64,000 bases of DNA from Pseudomaricurvus alcaniphilus (GTDB lineage: Bacteria > Pseudomonadota > Gammaproteobacteria > Pseudomonadales > Cellvibrionaceae), in the NCBI RefSeq assembly GCF_011440395.1, contig NZ_JAAOIX010000002.1, forward strand, positions 1 through 64,000. Reading direction: 5' to 3'. Numbering within the stretch: the first letter of the stretch is position 1; every line of letters begins with the position of its first letter. Below are positions 54,685 through 64,000 of this stretch, piece by piece. Below the pieces are notes generated by a model. That model worked only from the letters and a program-made list of their open reading frames with translations, was not told where the DNA came from and ran no database searches. The translations under genes and the position numbers were made by a program.

Positions 54685-57600
54685 TTACCCTCTATTTGCG
54701 TGGCGAATTCCACGGTAAAAGCCGGCCCCAACCACCAGCACCAAGAGCGCCAACGCCAGCCACTGCCATTGATAAAAGTCGTCCGTGTGCGGCTGCTCGC
54801 TGGTATTTGGTGGCGCCTGTTGATCTACCGCCTGCTGCTCGCTCTCAACCGCGGCCAGACGTGAGGCTCTACCCTCTTGTTCGGCTTGCAGCTGAACCTC
54901 CGTTAGGCGGTGGATTTCCTGCAGCTGCCGGGTAGGCTGTTCCGGTTCGGCCCGGGCGGCGTCGATAATTTTTGCCAGCGCCTGCCACTGCTCGGCACTG
55001 AGGTGTTGCTGCAACCAGGGCAGCATCGGGTGGTCGGGATCGGTATGGCCGCTACCGGGCAAGCCGTTGACGGAGACCAGTTCAGCGAAGCCGGAGGCCA
55101 GTTCGGCAACCGTCTGCCCATCGGCCTGCCAGAAGCCCTTGTGCACCGCCACCAGCATGACCGCCAGCATATTGCTTTTGACGTGCACGTTATGACCCTG
55201 TTCGAGGAACTGGTCGAGCTGCAGCCCATAGCGGTCGTCCAGGTATACCGCCTTGACCTCTTCCCAGGCCCAATCGCCCACCAGCGCCGGATTGGTCACC
55301 TGCCAACCCCACAGGTATTCGAGGAACTCACTGCCCATGGTGCGGGCACCGGCATAGCCGTGTTGCATCAGGCCTTGCAACCACTCCGGGTTAAGAAAGC
55401 GGCCCCGCAGCTCCTGCCGCAACGAGACACTGAGCGGCTGGGCACGGACCTGCTGTGGATTGGAGTGATCCAGCACAAAGTTGTTGGGCGCAGTACCGCT
55501 CAGGGTTTCCACCGCCAGGCTCAAGCCGCCGAGATAATCGAAGGCGTCGTTGTTATCAATCAACCCGTAGAGATTGCTGGAGCGGCCGAAATAGGTATTC
55601 TCCACCTCGGACAGCAAAGTGCGGAACGCAGCCGCGGCGGGCTGGCCATAGTCCTCGCTGCCATAGCTGTGACCGAGCCGGCGCAGATAGACCTCGGCCA
55701 GTTCAGAGCGCTGCTCCCAGGCTCCCGAGCGCTCCACCAAGCGGTTGATCCCGGCACCATAGCTGCCCGGTGCGTCACCGAATACCCGCAGGCTCGCCAC
55801 CACACCGGCATCCTCTGCCCCATGCCCCTCGGCCAGCAGGGCCCGCGCCTGTTTTACCCAGTGCCGGGCGAGCTGGTTTTGCTGCAGGCTTTCGGCACCG
55901 CCAGTGGCCTGGGCCCCCAGCGGCAAAAGCGCCTGCTGCAGCGCCAGGGTCAGCGCCGGGTAGTCTCTGATGATGGTATCAGCACTGGCATCCAGGGCCA
56001 TCAGGGTGGCGTGATTGAGCAGTTGCAGCTGCTGGCCGTACAGGTCGCGAAACAGCCCTGAGGTGGTGAAAACGGTATCCCGCCGCACCCGGTCATCGCC
56101 GAGCACCTGGCGCTGCAGCCCCTTGACCAGCCCGCGGCTGTTCCACACCGGCTCCAGCCCCAGCATATCCAGCCCAAAGGCGATCATAACCCCTTCGTCG
56201 CGCACCACATCCGATGCCCACAGCACCAGTGCCTCGCGCTTGTCGGGGTTTTGCTGGCCGCTGTCCCGATTGCGCTGGCGCGCTTCCGCTGCCATCTGCC
56301 GGCCCAACTCCCAAGCGACCCGACTGGGAATAAGACTGCTGTCGAGGGCATAGAAATTGCGACCGGTGGGCAGGCTGTCCGGGCTGCGAATCGGGTCGTT
56401 GCCCTGCCCCGGGGCTACAAACCCGCCACTCAGGCCGTTGAGCAGAGCGCTGAGCTCCGCCGCTGGCGACCGGCGCAATTGCTGCTGCCACTGCAAGCGT
56501 TGCGGTTTATCGGCCGGGGCCATCGACTCCAGCATCATGTCCACCGCCTCTTCCGACCAATCTTTGCCGTAGATATGCAGCCCCAGCGGCATAAACTTTT
56601 CCTGCAGCGTCGTCAGGTAGTGCCCCACCTCGTGCACCAGCATATCGTCGTCCACCTCGTCAAAACTGATACCCATAATCGCGAGCTCCGCTGACATGGA
56701 TTCGGCCAGCTCTTCCTTGAGTTCCAGCTGGTCCAGCTTGGCGCGAATCTGCTCCACCAGGCGCTTGGCGACCGCCTGGTTGCCGCCGCCGTGACTGGTC
56801 TCGAAACTTTCAATCAGCTGTCGCAACTGCAGTAATTCATCGTACAGGTCGGTACTCTTTAACGGTGGTGTCAGGTGGTCCACCATCACAGCGAGCCCAC
56901 GGCGCTTGGCCTGAATGCCCTCGCCGACACCGTCGACGATGTAGGGGTAGATGCCGGGAATATCCGCGGCCACGATACGCGAGTAGTCGTCAGAGGCCAG
57001 GCCCACAGCACGGCGGGGCAAAAATTCATAGGTTGAGTGACGTCCCAGATGCACCAGTGCGTCGGCTTTGAAGTCGTCACGCAGATACTGATAGAAAGCC
57101 AGGTATTGGTGCGATGGCGGGAAGACGAGGTTGGCGTGCAACAATTCTTCGTTTATCTCCCAACCACGCGGCGGCTGGGGCCCGATAAATACATTACCGA
57201 AAGTGAGGCCCGGCAGCAGCAGTTGATTGTTCAAGGTCATCACCTTGCCCGGCGCCTCACCCCAGCCGCCCAGGCCCTCGATCCCGGTCTGCTGCAGGGC
57301 GCTGATAATGGCCAGGGCATCATTCATGCAAGGCGTGTCATTGCGAGACTGTTGCTTGGGGTCAAGCAATTGTTGATAACAGGCCTGCAATTGATCCAAC
57401 AGGGCCAGCGCCCGCTGGCGAGCCTTGTGGTCAACCCCCTCCAGCAAGTGCAGTAACTCTTCCATAGTGTGCTCCAGCGCCGTTGTCGCCAGCTCCGGCT
57501 TGCCGGCCTCGATGGCCGCGCCGAGCTGTTCATGCAACAGGCCCAAAGGGCCGAACTCCATTTCCCGCTGCACGGCGGCCGGAAGCTGCTCAAACCAGCG

Positions 57601-59076
57601 CCGGTAACTCGCCGCCGCAACCCGGGTAATTTTCGGGTCCATGGTGCTGAGCGCTTTGGCGTCGCGCGGCAAATTGACCCCGCGCTCCTGCATCATATCC
57701 AGCAGAGCTTGCTGCGTTGGCGGCAGCTCGCCGGTATTGTAACCAGCGCTTTTCAGCTGTTGCAGGATCTGCCAGAGGGAGGCGGGAACATCGAGATTAT
57801 CAGAGCCTATATTGTGGCGGCCGGGAGGGTGGTTGTAATAGATAATGGCAATGCGCTTGTCACGATTGGCCCTGGTTTTCAGGGTATGCCAGCGCTGGAC
57901 CCGTGCCAGCAAGGCATCGATTTCCTCTGCCAGCGGCGTTATGGCTTGCACCTGAATACCGGTGAGCGGGTCTTCGATTTGCTCACCGGCGGTGGCAACC
58001 ACCAGCGGCTGACTGGCGCCCTGCAATTCGGGCATGGCCACCTGGTAGTAAACCTTGTCCCGGGATATACCGTCACTGGAAAGGTGACGCTCAAGCGCCG
58101 TGCGGTCGCGCAGTTTGATGGCGTTCAGCAGCGGCACATTCAGACGCTGGAAAGCGGCGGTCGCATCCGCCCGCCCTTCGCCAGCACCGACCACGAAGTC
58201 CTGCAACATAACCACTGCACTCAGCTGTCCGGCGTAGGCTTGCAGCTGTTGCGCTGCGTCGACACCGGCTTCCCCCCAGGACGCCAGTGCCACCAGGCAA
58301 TCGCTGCCGCTGTGCTGTTGCGCCTGGTTGCACAGGCCACGCAACAGCGCGCTATCCGCCGGCCGACCGCCGCCGGCGTGATCGATAATCGCCAGCAGCG
58401 GCCGCTCCCCCAAAGCGGGCAAATGGTCACTGAACTGCCCCTGGTAGAGCCAGCGCAAGCGCGGTACCGGGGCGGGCGCCGCGGGTGAGGTGTCCTGCCC
58501 CAGGTGCCGATAGATCCAGCTGAACAGCTGGCTGGTATTGTCACTGCCACCCGCCTGCCAGTAGCTGCGCGCTCGAATCCAGTCCGCCTGTTGCGGGTAC
58601 TGCTGCTCCTGTTGCTGTAACCAGCTATCGAAGTTGTCAGCGGGGCGCTGCTGGCTGATCTCACGCAGGCGCTGCTCGTCTTCGAATACCGCCCGCCCCC
58701 GAAGCTGGCTGAGCTTGACCAGCTGGTGATCGCTGTTGAATACCAGCAGTGGTTTTTGCAGCGGGGCCAGTAACGCTTTTAATTCTGCAACCACAGGGCC
58801 ATACATACCGATGGCGACCACTCCCAGGCTGTCATTGATCAATGCCGCGTTCTGTAGCCGCAGCTGCTGACGCACTTGGGTATCGGTGCGCGCCTCGATC
58901 GCCAGCTGCGGGTAGCGCTGCTGGAACTGGCGCGCGGCCTCGGCCACAGTTTCCGCGTTGCGCTGGGAGACCAATACCAACAGGTAGCCTGCTGATTGTG
59001 GTTTTAGCTGCAGTTGTGATTGAGCTTGGGTTGCAATTGATAGAAGAAATAGAAGCGTCAAAACCAGCGCACGCAT
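54685..59076 (-). CDS. cobN: CobN-like chelatase subunit, periplasmic and membrane-anchored
   Basis: A 1463-residue homologue of the large cobaltochelatase subunit CobN and magnesium chelatase H. Unlike cytoplasmic CobN (about 1200-1300 residues), it starts with a clear signal peptide (MRALVLTLLFLLSIATQAQS) and ends with a single membrane helix (WLALALLVLVVGAGFYRGI) followed by a positive tail, which gives a periplasmic orientation. CobN-type blocks include GRHSTYEFLPRR-like LGRHSTYEFLPRRAVGL near 690, and GLHIYGKDW. No CobS or CobT is nearby. A cobalamin riboswitch precedes it. Function is uncertain: insertion or removal of cobalt from corrinoid, or corrinoid uptake. Confidence 0.88.
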   Translation of the reverse strand: MRALVLTLLFLLSIATQAQSQLQLKPQSAGYLLVLVSQRNAETVAEAARQFQQRYPQLAIEARTDTQVRQQLRLQNAALINDSLGVVAIGMYGPVVAELKALLAPLQKPLLVFNSDHQLVKLSQLRGRAVFEDEQRLREISQQRPADNFDSWLQQQEQQYPQQADWIRARSYWQAGGSDNTSQLFSWIYRHLGQDTSPAAPAPVPRLRWLYQGQFSDHLPALGERPLLAIIDHAGGGRPADSALLRGLCNQAQQHSGSDCLVALASWGEAGVDAAQQLQAYAGQLSAVVMLQDFVVGAGEGRADATAAFQRLNVPLLNAIKLRDRTALERHLSSDGISRDKVYYQVAMPELQGASQPLVVATAGEQIEDPLTGIQVQAITPLAEEIDALLARVQRWHTLKTRANRDKRIAIIYYNHPPGRHNIGSDNLDVPASLWQILQQLKSAGYNTGELPPTQQALLDMMQERGVNLPRDAKALSTMDPKITRVAAASYRRWFEQLPAAVQREMEFGPLGLLHEQLGAAIEAGKPELATTALEHTMEELLHLLEGVDHKARQRALALLDQLQACYQQLLDPKQQSRNDTPCMNDALAIISALQQTGIEGLGGWGEAPGKVMTLNNQLLLPGLTFGNVFIGPQPPRGWEINEELLHANLVFPPSHQYLAFYQYLRDDFKADALVHLGRHSTYEFLPRRAVGLASDDYSRIVAADIPGIYPYIVDGVGEGIQAKRRGLAVMVDHLTPPLKSTDLYDELLQLRQLIESFETSHGGGNQAVAKRLVEQIRAKLDQLELKEELAESMSAELAIMGISFDEVDDDMLVHEVGHYLTTLQEKFMPLGLHIYGKDWSEEAVDMMLESMAPADKPQRLQWQQQLRRSPAAELSALLNGLSGGFVAPGQGNDPIRSPDSLPTGRNFYALDSSLIPSRVAWELGRQMAAEARQRNRDSGQQNPDKREALVLWASDVVRDEGVMIAFGLDMLGLEPVWNSRGLVKGLQRQVLGDDRVRRDTVFTTSGLFRDLYGQQLQLLNHATLMALDASADTIIRDYPALTLALQQALLPLGAQATGGAESLQQNQLARHWVKQARALLAEGHGAEDAGVVASLRVFGDAPGSYGAGINRLVERSGAWEQRSELAEVYLRRLGHSYGSEDYGQPAAAAFRTLLSEVENTYFGRSSNLYGLIDNNDAFDYLGGLSLAVETLSGTAPNNFVLDHSNPQQVRAQPLSVSLRQELRGRFLNPEWLQGLMQHGYAGARTMGSEFLEYLWGWQVTNPALVGDWAWEEVKAVYLDDRYGLQLDQFLEQGHNVHVKSNMLAVMLVAVHKGFWQADGQTVAELASGFAELVSVNGLPGSGHTDPDHPMLPWLQQHLSAEQWQALAKIIDAARAEPEQPTRQLQEIHRLTEVQLQAEQEGRASRLAAVESEQQAVDQQAPPNTSEQPHTDDFYQWQWLALALLVLVVGAGFYRGIRHANRG

Positions 59077-59177
59077 AGTGTGTTTTCCCGGCTAACTGTA
59101 GATAAGACGAGCAAACGTATGCAGCTGATAAAAACTATCAGAACATGCCATACCGCGTATTCCCGCCCGGTGCATTA

Positions 59178-59325
59178 ATCGAGTTACTGGCTCATGTATC
59201 TGGCTTTTGCGCTGATGGTAAACACCAGGCAATTACAGTTGCGGGAACAGCCCCGGTTTTGCACCGGGTTCCATGAGGGGGCCGATTGTTGCGACCACGC
59301 AGTAACGGCGGTGTTTTTACAGAGA
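59178..59325 (-). promoter_or_regulatory. Cobalamin (B12) riboswitch upstream of cobN
   Basis: On the minus strand the core ACCCGGTGCAAAACCGGGGC and GCAACTGTAA are the most conserved part of the cobalamin riboswitch, and GCCAGATACATG 60 nt further on matches the B12 box region. It ends about 100 nt before the cobN start, leaving room for an expression platform. High B12 should repress the cobN, channel and DUF2149 operon. Outer limits are approximate. Confidence 0.92.
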
Positions 59326-59340
59326 TTATTGAGTCAAGTC

Positions 59341-59598
59341 AAACGCTGATGGGAAACTCGATTGCACCAGGGCATCAATCTGCAGTGCTCGAGCCAGGGA
59401 AAAGCGAGCCAGATGTGGACTGGCCGGTGCGGGGGTAAACTGCCACTTTTAACTGTTGCAACTGTTGCGACTGCTGCCGGCGCCAGTGGCAGCGAGCCGG
59501 CGGACTATACTACTACCCCGCCGGCCCAGCCGTTTAGCACCGGGCGCTAAAAATATCGGTATTAGTAGCGCCCAGCCAACCAGTGGTAATTATTCTCC
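59341..59598. other. Intergenic region between TonB receptor and riboswitch
   Basis: No gene is seen. It contains an 8-bp perfect inverted repeat GGGCGCTA/TAGCGCCC at 59542-59573 with a 16-nt loop, which may end the receptor transcript though it has no T-tract, and a promoter for the riboswitch transcript must lie close to 59330-59380. Confidence 0.5.
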
Positions 59599-62500
59599 TT
59601 AAAAATTAGCCCGCAGCCCAAACCTGACCACCGGACCGTGGTCCTGGGACAGGAACAGCATCTCCTCGTTGCGTACAAACAGCCGGGTCTCTTCATCGTT
59701 GATATTGGCGGCATCGACAAACAGGGTGACATTGTCGTTGTAGTTATAGGAGTAGGACGCATCGATTTGTGATCTCTCGGCCACAAACAGGGGCTGGTTG
59801 TAGTTGGCAAAGCCGGCCACGGTTTCACCGCGGTAGTTGTAGGCGATGCGCAGGGTGTGCTTTTCGTCCTCGTAGAAGAACGACAGATTGCCGCTGTCAC
59901 CGAGGCCCGGCAGTAGAAATTGCTCGCCGATAATGTCCTTATCCACCTCGACGTCACCGCCGGAAATCAGGGTGGCGTTAAACTGCATACCAAACGGTGT
60001 GTCGGCGAATAAATGCTGCAGGGAGAATTCGAAACCGCTGACCGTACCTGAGTTCATATTGTACTTCGAGGTGATTTCAAAGGTGGCCAGGGGATCACCG
60101 GCGGTGCCGTTGATAAAGCCCGGCTCACAGCGCCACCAGCCATCGCTGGCGCAAACCGCGTCGTCGGCTCCGCCATCGGACCAGGGGTAACCAGCGGAGA
60201 CATCCACACCCGCCTGCATACCCAAGGCAACCCAGCCGGCGTGCTGGTTATCGTTCATCCAGGGCTGGGCCCACAGCGCTTGCTGGGAGACACAGTGACC
60301 AGTCGCACCTGGCTCACCGGGAAAACCCGGATCCGGACGACCGGCATCCACCCATTCCTGCACGCACTCCCTGGCCGCTAACGCCAGCGCCGACAGGGTG
60401 GGATCAGTATAGCCCCTGAAGTTGCCGGTTTCGGTTCGCGAGCCGACGAAATTCTTGATCTCCTTCCTGAAATAATTGATGGCAAAGTAGCTGCCTTCGG
60501 CGTAGTAGTTTTCATAGCTGACATCAAAGTTGTTCGATTCCAGCGGCGCCAGGTCTGGGTTGCCACCCTCAATAGTTGCCTGGTAGTAATCCCGGTTGCC
60601 AAAGTTGAGCTGGCTGCTTAAATCTTGCAGGCCCGCTCGCCCCATGGTTTTACTGAGCGACAACCTCACCACTTGTTGCTCGTCGAGGCCCAGTGACATG
60701 GCAATGCTGGGCAACACAATGGAGTTGCTGCCATACCGGGGGGAATCAACCACCACACCGTCATTTACGGTACCGATACCATCAATCATATCCCAGCGCA
60801 GGCCAGAGGGCGTGGCCGAAAGGCTGATGGATTCGGTATCGGCGGATTCATAGCGCAGACCGGCAACAATATTGAGCGGCATGCCGCGGATCTCGGTTTC
60901 CATATTGACCTGGAAGAAGGCTGAATCCAGGGTTTCATTAACGCGCTCGTTGGAGTCAATTCCCCCTGCAGTACAGCACACCGTGCCGTCCGAGTTATCC
61001 ACCACACCCCCATTGTTGGCCACGAACGCCGCAAAGGCCGCCGTTGGATCTATCTGGTAGTAATAGTCAGTGCCGACATCGGGATCGAACGAATTCATAA
61101 AATCACCCAGCCGCGTACGCCGGAACAGGGAATCGTCATAATCGTCGGGAGTCGCTCCCTGGGCGCCGAAACCACCGACCCGGGTGATTTTGCGAAACGA
61201 GTTGTCCAGGTGCGAGACACCAAAGTCCACCGAGGTAACAAACCCGCCATCCACATTGGTCCAGGTGCCGGTGACCTGGAACTGGTCGATTTCATTTTCC
61301 TTGAAGCCATCGCGAATGGTGGCGCTGGTAATCAGGTAATTCTCAGGCGCGAAGTCGGTGTCGTAAGCAAAGGTATTAATGCCGGATTTACCGCCGTTGG
61401 TATGGGTCACTATGCCCTTGATGTCGGTGGAAACGCCGAGGGTGTTGTCCAGCTCCCCGCCGTCCACTGCGGCGGTAGAGTGGTGCGCATCGAAGCTCAG
61501 CGACCAGGCATCGTTGATGTGCCATTCGGTATTAAAGCCCACTGACTTATTGGTGTTGACCACGTTCTGCCAGGTCACCTCGTGATCGTAGGAGCGGTTG
61601 CCGACGACTACATCCGTAAACGCACCATTTTCGTTAATGGTGGCATCGATGGTGTCCCAGCCGCCCAGCCAGGAGCCAAACAACAGCCCCTCGGATTTAA
61701 AATCCACATTTGAATAGGTGTAATCAATGGTCGTCAGAATATCTTCGGTAAACGCAAACTGGAAGGTCGCCTGGGCATTGGTGCGCACCCGGTCGTTGTC
61801 TTTGATCAAATACGCAGTCGGCTCCTGATAGAAGGTTTCGCCATCCGCCCGGGCGTTGTTATTGGTGTAAGCCGGATTCAGCGGGTCGACACGACCGGGC
61901 TGTTCCGACACCGTAATCCAGTTGGATTCCCGGGTGCCCTCTTCACGATTTTGCCGCTCCTGATAAGAGCCGGACAATGAGAAACCCCAACGATCCTGGT
62001 TGGTCGAATACAGGACAGCGGCCTCAATGGGGGTATCACCAGCCTCGCTGGTGGTGTCCTCCAAAAAATTAAAAGACAGGGATTTTTTCGTGCCCTCGAT
62101 CTTTAACGGCTTGGTGGTGACCATATTGACGGTCGCGCCAATACCGCCGGACGGCAGGGCGCTGTTGGCTGATTTAAACACCTCCACCGCTGACACGCCG
62201 GGGGACGCAATGTCGCCAAAATTGTAGGAGCGGCCGCCTTCGTAGACACCGGGCGCTGTGGGCATCTGCCGGCCGTTGAGAGTCACAAGGTTGAATTCGG
62301 GGCCGAAGCCGCGCACCGCAATTTTCTGCCCTTCAACATTGCTGCGGTCAATGGCGATACCGGGAACACGGGCCAGTGATTCCGCCAGGTTGCCGTCGGG
62401 AAACTTGCCGAAGTCTTCTGCCGAGATGGCTTCCATGGTGCCGACATTGCTTCTTTTCATTTCCATCGCATTGAGCAGGCTGGACCGGATGCCGGTAACC

Positions 62501-62613
62501 TCTACCTCTTCCATCGGGGCGGACTCCACTGCCTCCTGATCCTGGGCATAGGCAGTCGGGTTTACAATCGCCAGGGCAATGCTGGCAGCAATCAGGTTTC
62601 TCTTGTAGGTCAT
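59599..62613 (-). CDS. Large TonB-dependent receptor (TIGR01782-like)
   Basis: A 1004-residue outer-membrane receptor. The signal peptide ends at AYAQ (about 24), the TonB box EEVEVTGIRSS is at 35-45 and the plug contains MKRSNVGTMEAISAEDFGKFPDGNLAESLARVPGIAIDR, typical of the carbohydrate-linked family common in Xanthomonas, Caulobacter and marine gammaproteobacteria. The barrel ends RFGLRANF. It has no riboswitch upstream. It diverges from a GPH-type symporter gene, so a sugar or glycoside uptake locus is likely. Confidence 0.93.
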   Translation of the reverse strand: MTYKRNLIAASIALAIVNPTAYAQDQEAVESAPMEEVEVTGIRSSLLNAMEMKRSNVGTMEAISAEDFGKFPDGNLAESLARVPGIAIDRSNVEGQKIAVRGFGPEFNLVTLNGRQMPTAPGVYEGGRSYNFGDIASPGVSAVEVFKSANSALPSGGIGATVNMVTTKPLKIEGTKKSLSFNFLEDTTSEAGDTPIEAAVLYSTNQDRWGFSLSGSYQERQNREEGTRESNWITVSEQPGRVDPLNPAYTNNNARADGETFYQEPTAYLIKDNDRVRTNAQATFQFAFTEDILTTIDYTYSNVDFKSEGLLFGSWLGGWDTIDATINENGAFTDVVVGNRSYDHEVTWQNVVNTNKSVGFNTEWHINDAWSLSFDAHHSTAAVDGGELDNTLGVSTDIKGIVTHTNGGKSGINTFAYDTDFAPENYLITSATIRDGFKENEIDQFQVTGTWTNVDGGFVTSVDFGVSHLDNSFRKITRVGGFGAQGATPDDYDDSLFRRTRLGDFMNSFDPDVGTDYYYQIDPTAAFAAFVANNGGVVDNSDGTVCCTAGGIDSNERVNETLDSAFFQVNMETEIRGMPLNIVAGLRYESADTESISLSATPSGLRWDMIDGIGTVNDGVVVDSPRYGSNSIVLPSIAMSLGLDEQQVVRLSLSKTMGRAGLQDLSSQLNFGNRDYYQATIEGGNPDLAPLESNNFDVSYENYYAEGSYFAINYFRKEIKNFVGSRTETGNFRGYTDPTLSALALAARECVQEWVDAGRPDPGFPGEPGATGHCVSQQALWAQPWMNDNQHAGWVALGMQAGVDVSAGYPWSDGGADDAVCASDGWWRCEPGFINGTAGDPLATFEITSKYNMNSGTVSGFEFSLQHLFADTPFGMQFNATLISGGDVEVDKDIIGEQFLLPGLGDSGNLSFFYEDEKHTLRIAYNYRGETVAGFANYNQPLFVAERSQIDASYSYNYNDNVTLFVDAANINDEETRLFVRNEEMLFLSQDHGPVVRFGLRANF

Positions 62614-63125
62614 TGGGATCTCCCCTGTTTATTGTTAGAGCGGGTAAGCCTGAGGGCAATCTACGCGCCGGCCAGCGCCAAGACAATATTGTTTGCGGTA
62701 AAGTGGACCATCGATACGTTGACCGCTCCCAGCTGCACAGCTGGCACGATGTAATAGGCCCCATTGCGGCTGCCCGGAGCAGCGGCCAAATGCGGTTTAC
62801 TGGCAGATCCTCGGCAGCTGGCAAGCTGATCACCGGCACCTGAGGCGCTGGCTACTTTATGGGCGTCGCTATCGAAACTGCACAGCCGGCAAGAGATGGG
62901 GACTGGCGTCCAATCCAGCTTAACGCACAGAACAGTCGCTTTACCGCAGGCCGGTTGTAGGCCCCGGGTTTGTCGAGGATCATAAGTGCGCTGTAGCCGC
63001 CTATGCCAGACTGGGGCCAGCGCCGCACTCAGCGGCAGGCAGTTACAGGCAGGTAGTTAAAGGCAGGTAGTTAGAGATAGACAAATAAAATCCAACACCA
63101 CTAAAAACAATAACTCGGGGCCGCA
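62614..63125. other. Divergent control region with short tandem repeats
   Basis: A 512-bp gap between the receptor and GPH genes with no credible gene. At 63034-63075 there are three tandem 14-bp units, GGCAGGCAGTTACA, GGCAGGTAGTTAAA and GGCAGGTAGTTAGA, about 50 bp before the symporter start. They could be a regulator-binding array or a slippage tract. Promoters for both genes must lie here. Confidence 0.55.
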
Positions 63126-64000
63126 ATGAGCCAACCAGAACACCACCCAACCGCTCCCGGGGACCGCATCCCGCTTGCCCAAAAAGTCATCTACGGCCTC
63201 GGCGCGCTGGTCAACAACCTGCTCGGTGCGGCCATCGGCGGCATGGCCATAGTGCTCAACCTGGGACTGGGCATGAACCCCGCCCTGGTCGGCCTGCTGG
63301 GCGCCCTGCCGCGCATTACCGACGCCATCACCGACCCGCTGATGGGTTACATCTCCGACCACACCAAATCCCGTTGGGGGCGGCGCCGTCCCTACATCTT
63401 TTGCGGCGCCATCGCCGCCGGCGTTATTTTTGCGCTGCTGTGGCAACTGCCCCCCGGCCAAAGCGATGGCTGGTACTTCTGGTACTTCCTGGTCGGCTCG
63501 ATCCTGTTTTACCTGGCCTATACCATTTTCGCCACCCCCTGGGTGGCCATGGGCTATGAACTGACACCCGATTACCACGAGCGCACCCGGCTTATGGGTG
63601 TGCAGAATATTTTCGGCCAGATGGCCTATTTGGTGGCGCCCTGGTTTCTCTGGTTTATGCAGAACGAGAACCTGTTTACCGATATGGTCGAGGGCGCCAG
63701 CCGACTGGCGATCCTGATCGGCATTTTTGTGGTCTGCGTCGGTGTCCTGCCGGCCATCTTTATCAAAGAGCGCATGAAAGACCTGGCCGAGGCGGAGTTG
63801 CAGGAGCACCAACCCGCAGCTGGCAGCCGACTGCTCGCCAACTTGAAATCGTTTTTCAGCGGCTTTATCACCACCATGAAGTTTGCGCCCTTTTTAAAGC
63901 TCTGCGCCGCTACCTTCCTGGTGTTTAACGGCTTTATGCTGGTCTCCTCCTTCCAGTTTTACGTGATCATTTACTACGTGTTTGACGGCGACCAGTCACT
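63126..64000 (+). CDS. GPH-family (glycoside-pentoside-hexuronide) symporter, partial
   Basis: The frame is open from the ATG at 63126 to the window end, 291 codons. It starts MSQPEHHPTAPGDRIPLAQK and then has membrane helices with the GPH signature DPLMGYISDHTKSRWGRRRP near 80-99, which binds the cation/sugar gate. About eight helices are visible. The substrate is probably a sugar or glycoside, taken up with sodium or protons. It is divergent from the large TonB-dependent receptor, which suggests one polysaccharide or oligosaccharide locus. Confidence 0.92.
   Translation, partial: MSQPEHHPTAPGDRIPLAQKVIYGLGALVNNLLGAAIGGMAIVLNLGLGMNPALVGLLGALPRITDAITDPLMGYISDHTKSRWGRRRPYIFCGAIAAGVIFALLWQLPPGQSDGWYFWYFLVGSILFYLAYTIFATPWVAMGYELTPDYHERTRLMGVQNIFGQMAYLVAPWFLWFMQNENLFTDMVEGASRLAILIGIFVVCVGVLPAIFIKERMKDLAEAELQEHQPAAGSRLLANLKSFFSGFITTMKFAPFLKLCAATFLVFNGFMLVSSFQFYVIIYYVFDGDQS

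Noticed and set aside
62614..63125. A possible second B12 riboswitch before the large TonB receptor
   Set aside because: No CAACTGTAA core or B12 box was found on the minus strand; the receptor is therefore not placed in the B12 regulon.

Overview
The window reads as chromosome of a marine-type gammaproteobacterium of the Pseudomonas/Cellvibrio/Halieaceae sort. Evidence is gene order: birA, coaX, a SPOR-type protein, tRNA-Thr/Tyr/Gly/Thr and tuf lie in the order known from Pseudomonas and E. coli, and dnaJ-dnaK-grpE, recN, fur, bamE, rnfH, ratA, smpB is the classic gammaproteobacterial block. Fur lacks the second Cys of its CxxC site, as in Pseudomonas. Two NSS-type sodium symporters, two large TonB-dependent receptors, a GPH-type symporter and a B12 riboswitch fit an aquatic heterotroph. 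Genus cannot be fixed from sequence alone.

Layout. 1-6.2 kb: tuf (cut by the window edge), four tRNAs, coaX, birA, an OhrR-type regulator with a glutathione peroxidase, a pair of structured 145-bp repeats, greA. 6.2-10.6 kb: carB and carA. 11-18 kb: a chemoreceptor, dapB, dnaJ, dnaK, grpE. 18-25.3 kb: recN, an unknown gene, fur, bamE, rnfH, ratA, a sodium symporter, smpB, a LysE exporter. One 240-bp intergenic region carries a near-consensus sigma32 promoter for grpE and a LexA-like box for recN. 25.3-30 kb: TonB-dependent receptor, second sodium symporter, ssrA (tmRNA).

29.96-44.84 kb is a 14.9-kb genomic island in the 3' end of ssrA, bounded by a perfect 25-bp direct repeat. It carries a P4-type integrase, AlpA- and Rha-type regulators, a winged-helix-like protein, a complete type I restriction-modification operon (hsdR, hsdM, hsdS), a HigB toxin with an antitoxin fused to an ImmA/IrrE protease, and unknown cargo that includes a Cys-rich lipoprotein. 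The probable original ssrA terminator lies beyond the right end. Outside the island follow REP-like repeats, an RHH/Doc toxin-antitoxin pair and a frameshifted RhuM relic.

46.4-54 kb: GMC oxidoreductase, a merRTP-like mercury cluster without merA, two secreted or membrane proteins of unknown role, a renalase-like flavoprotein and an iron-sulfur (6-4)-type photolyase. 53.9-59.3 kb is the most unusual locus: a cobalamin riboswitch followed by a CobN-like chelatase with a signal peptide and a C-terminal membrane anchor, a MotA/TolQ/ExbB channel protein and a DUF2149 protein with an Asp in its single membrane helix. I infer a periplasmic, proton-motive-force-driven CobN machine. 59.6-64 kb: a large TonB-dependent receptor diverging from a GPH-family symporter cut by the window end.
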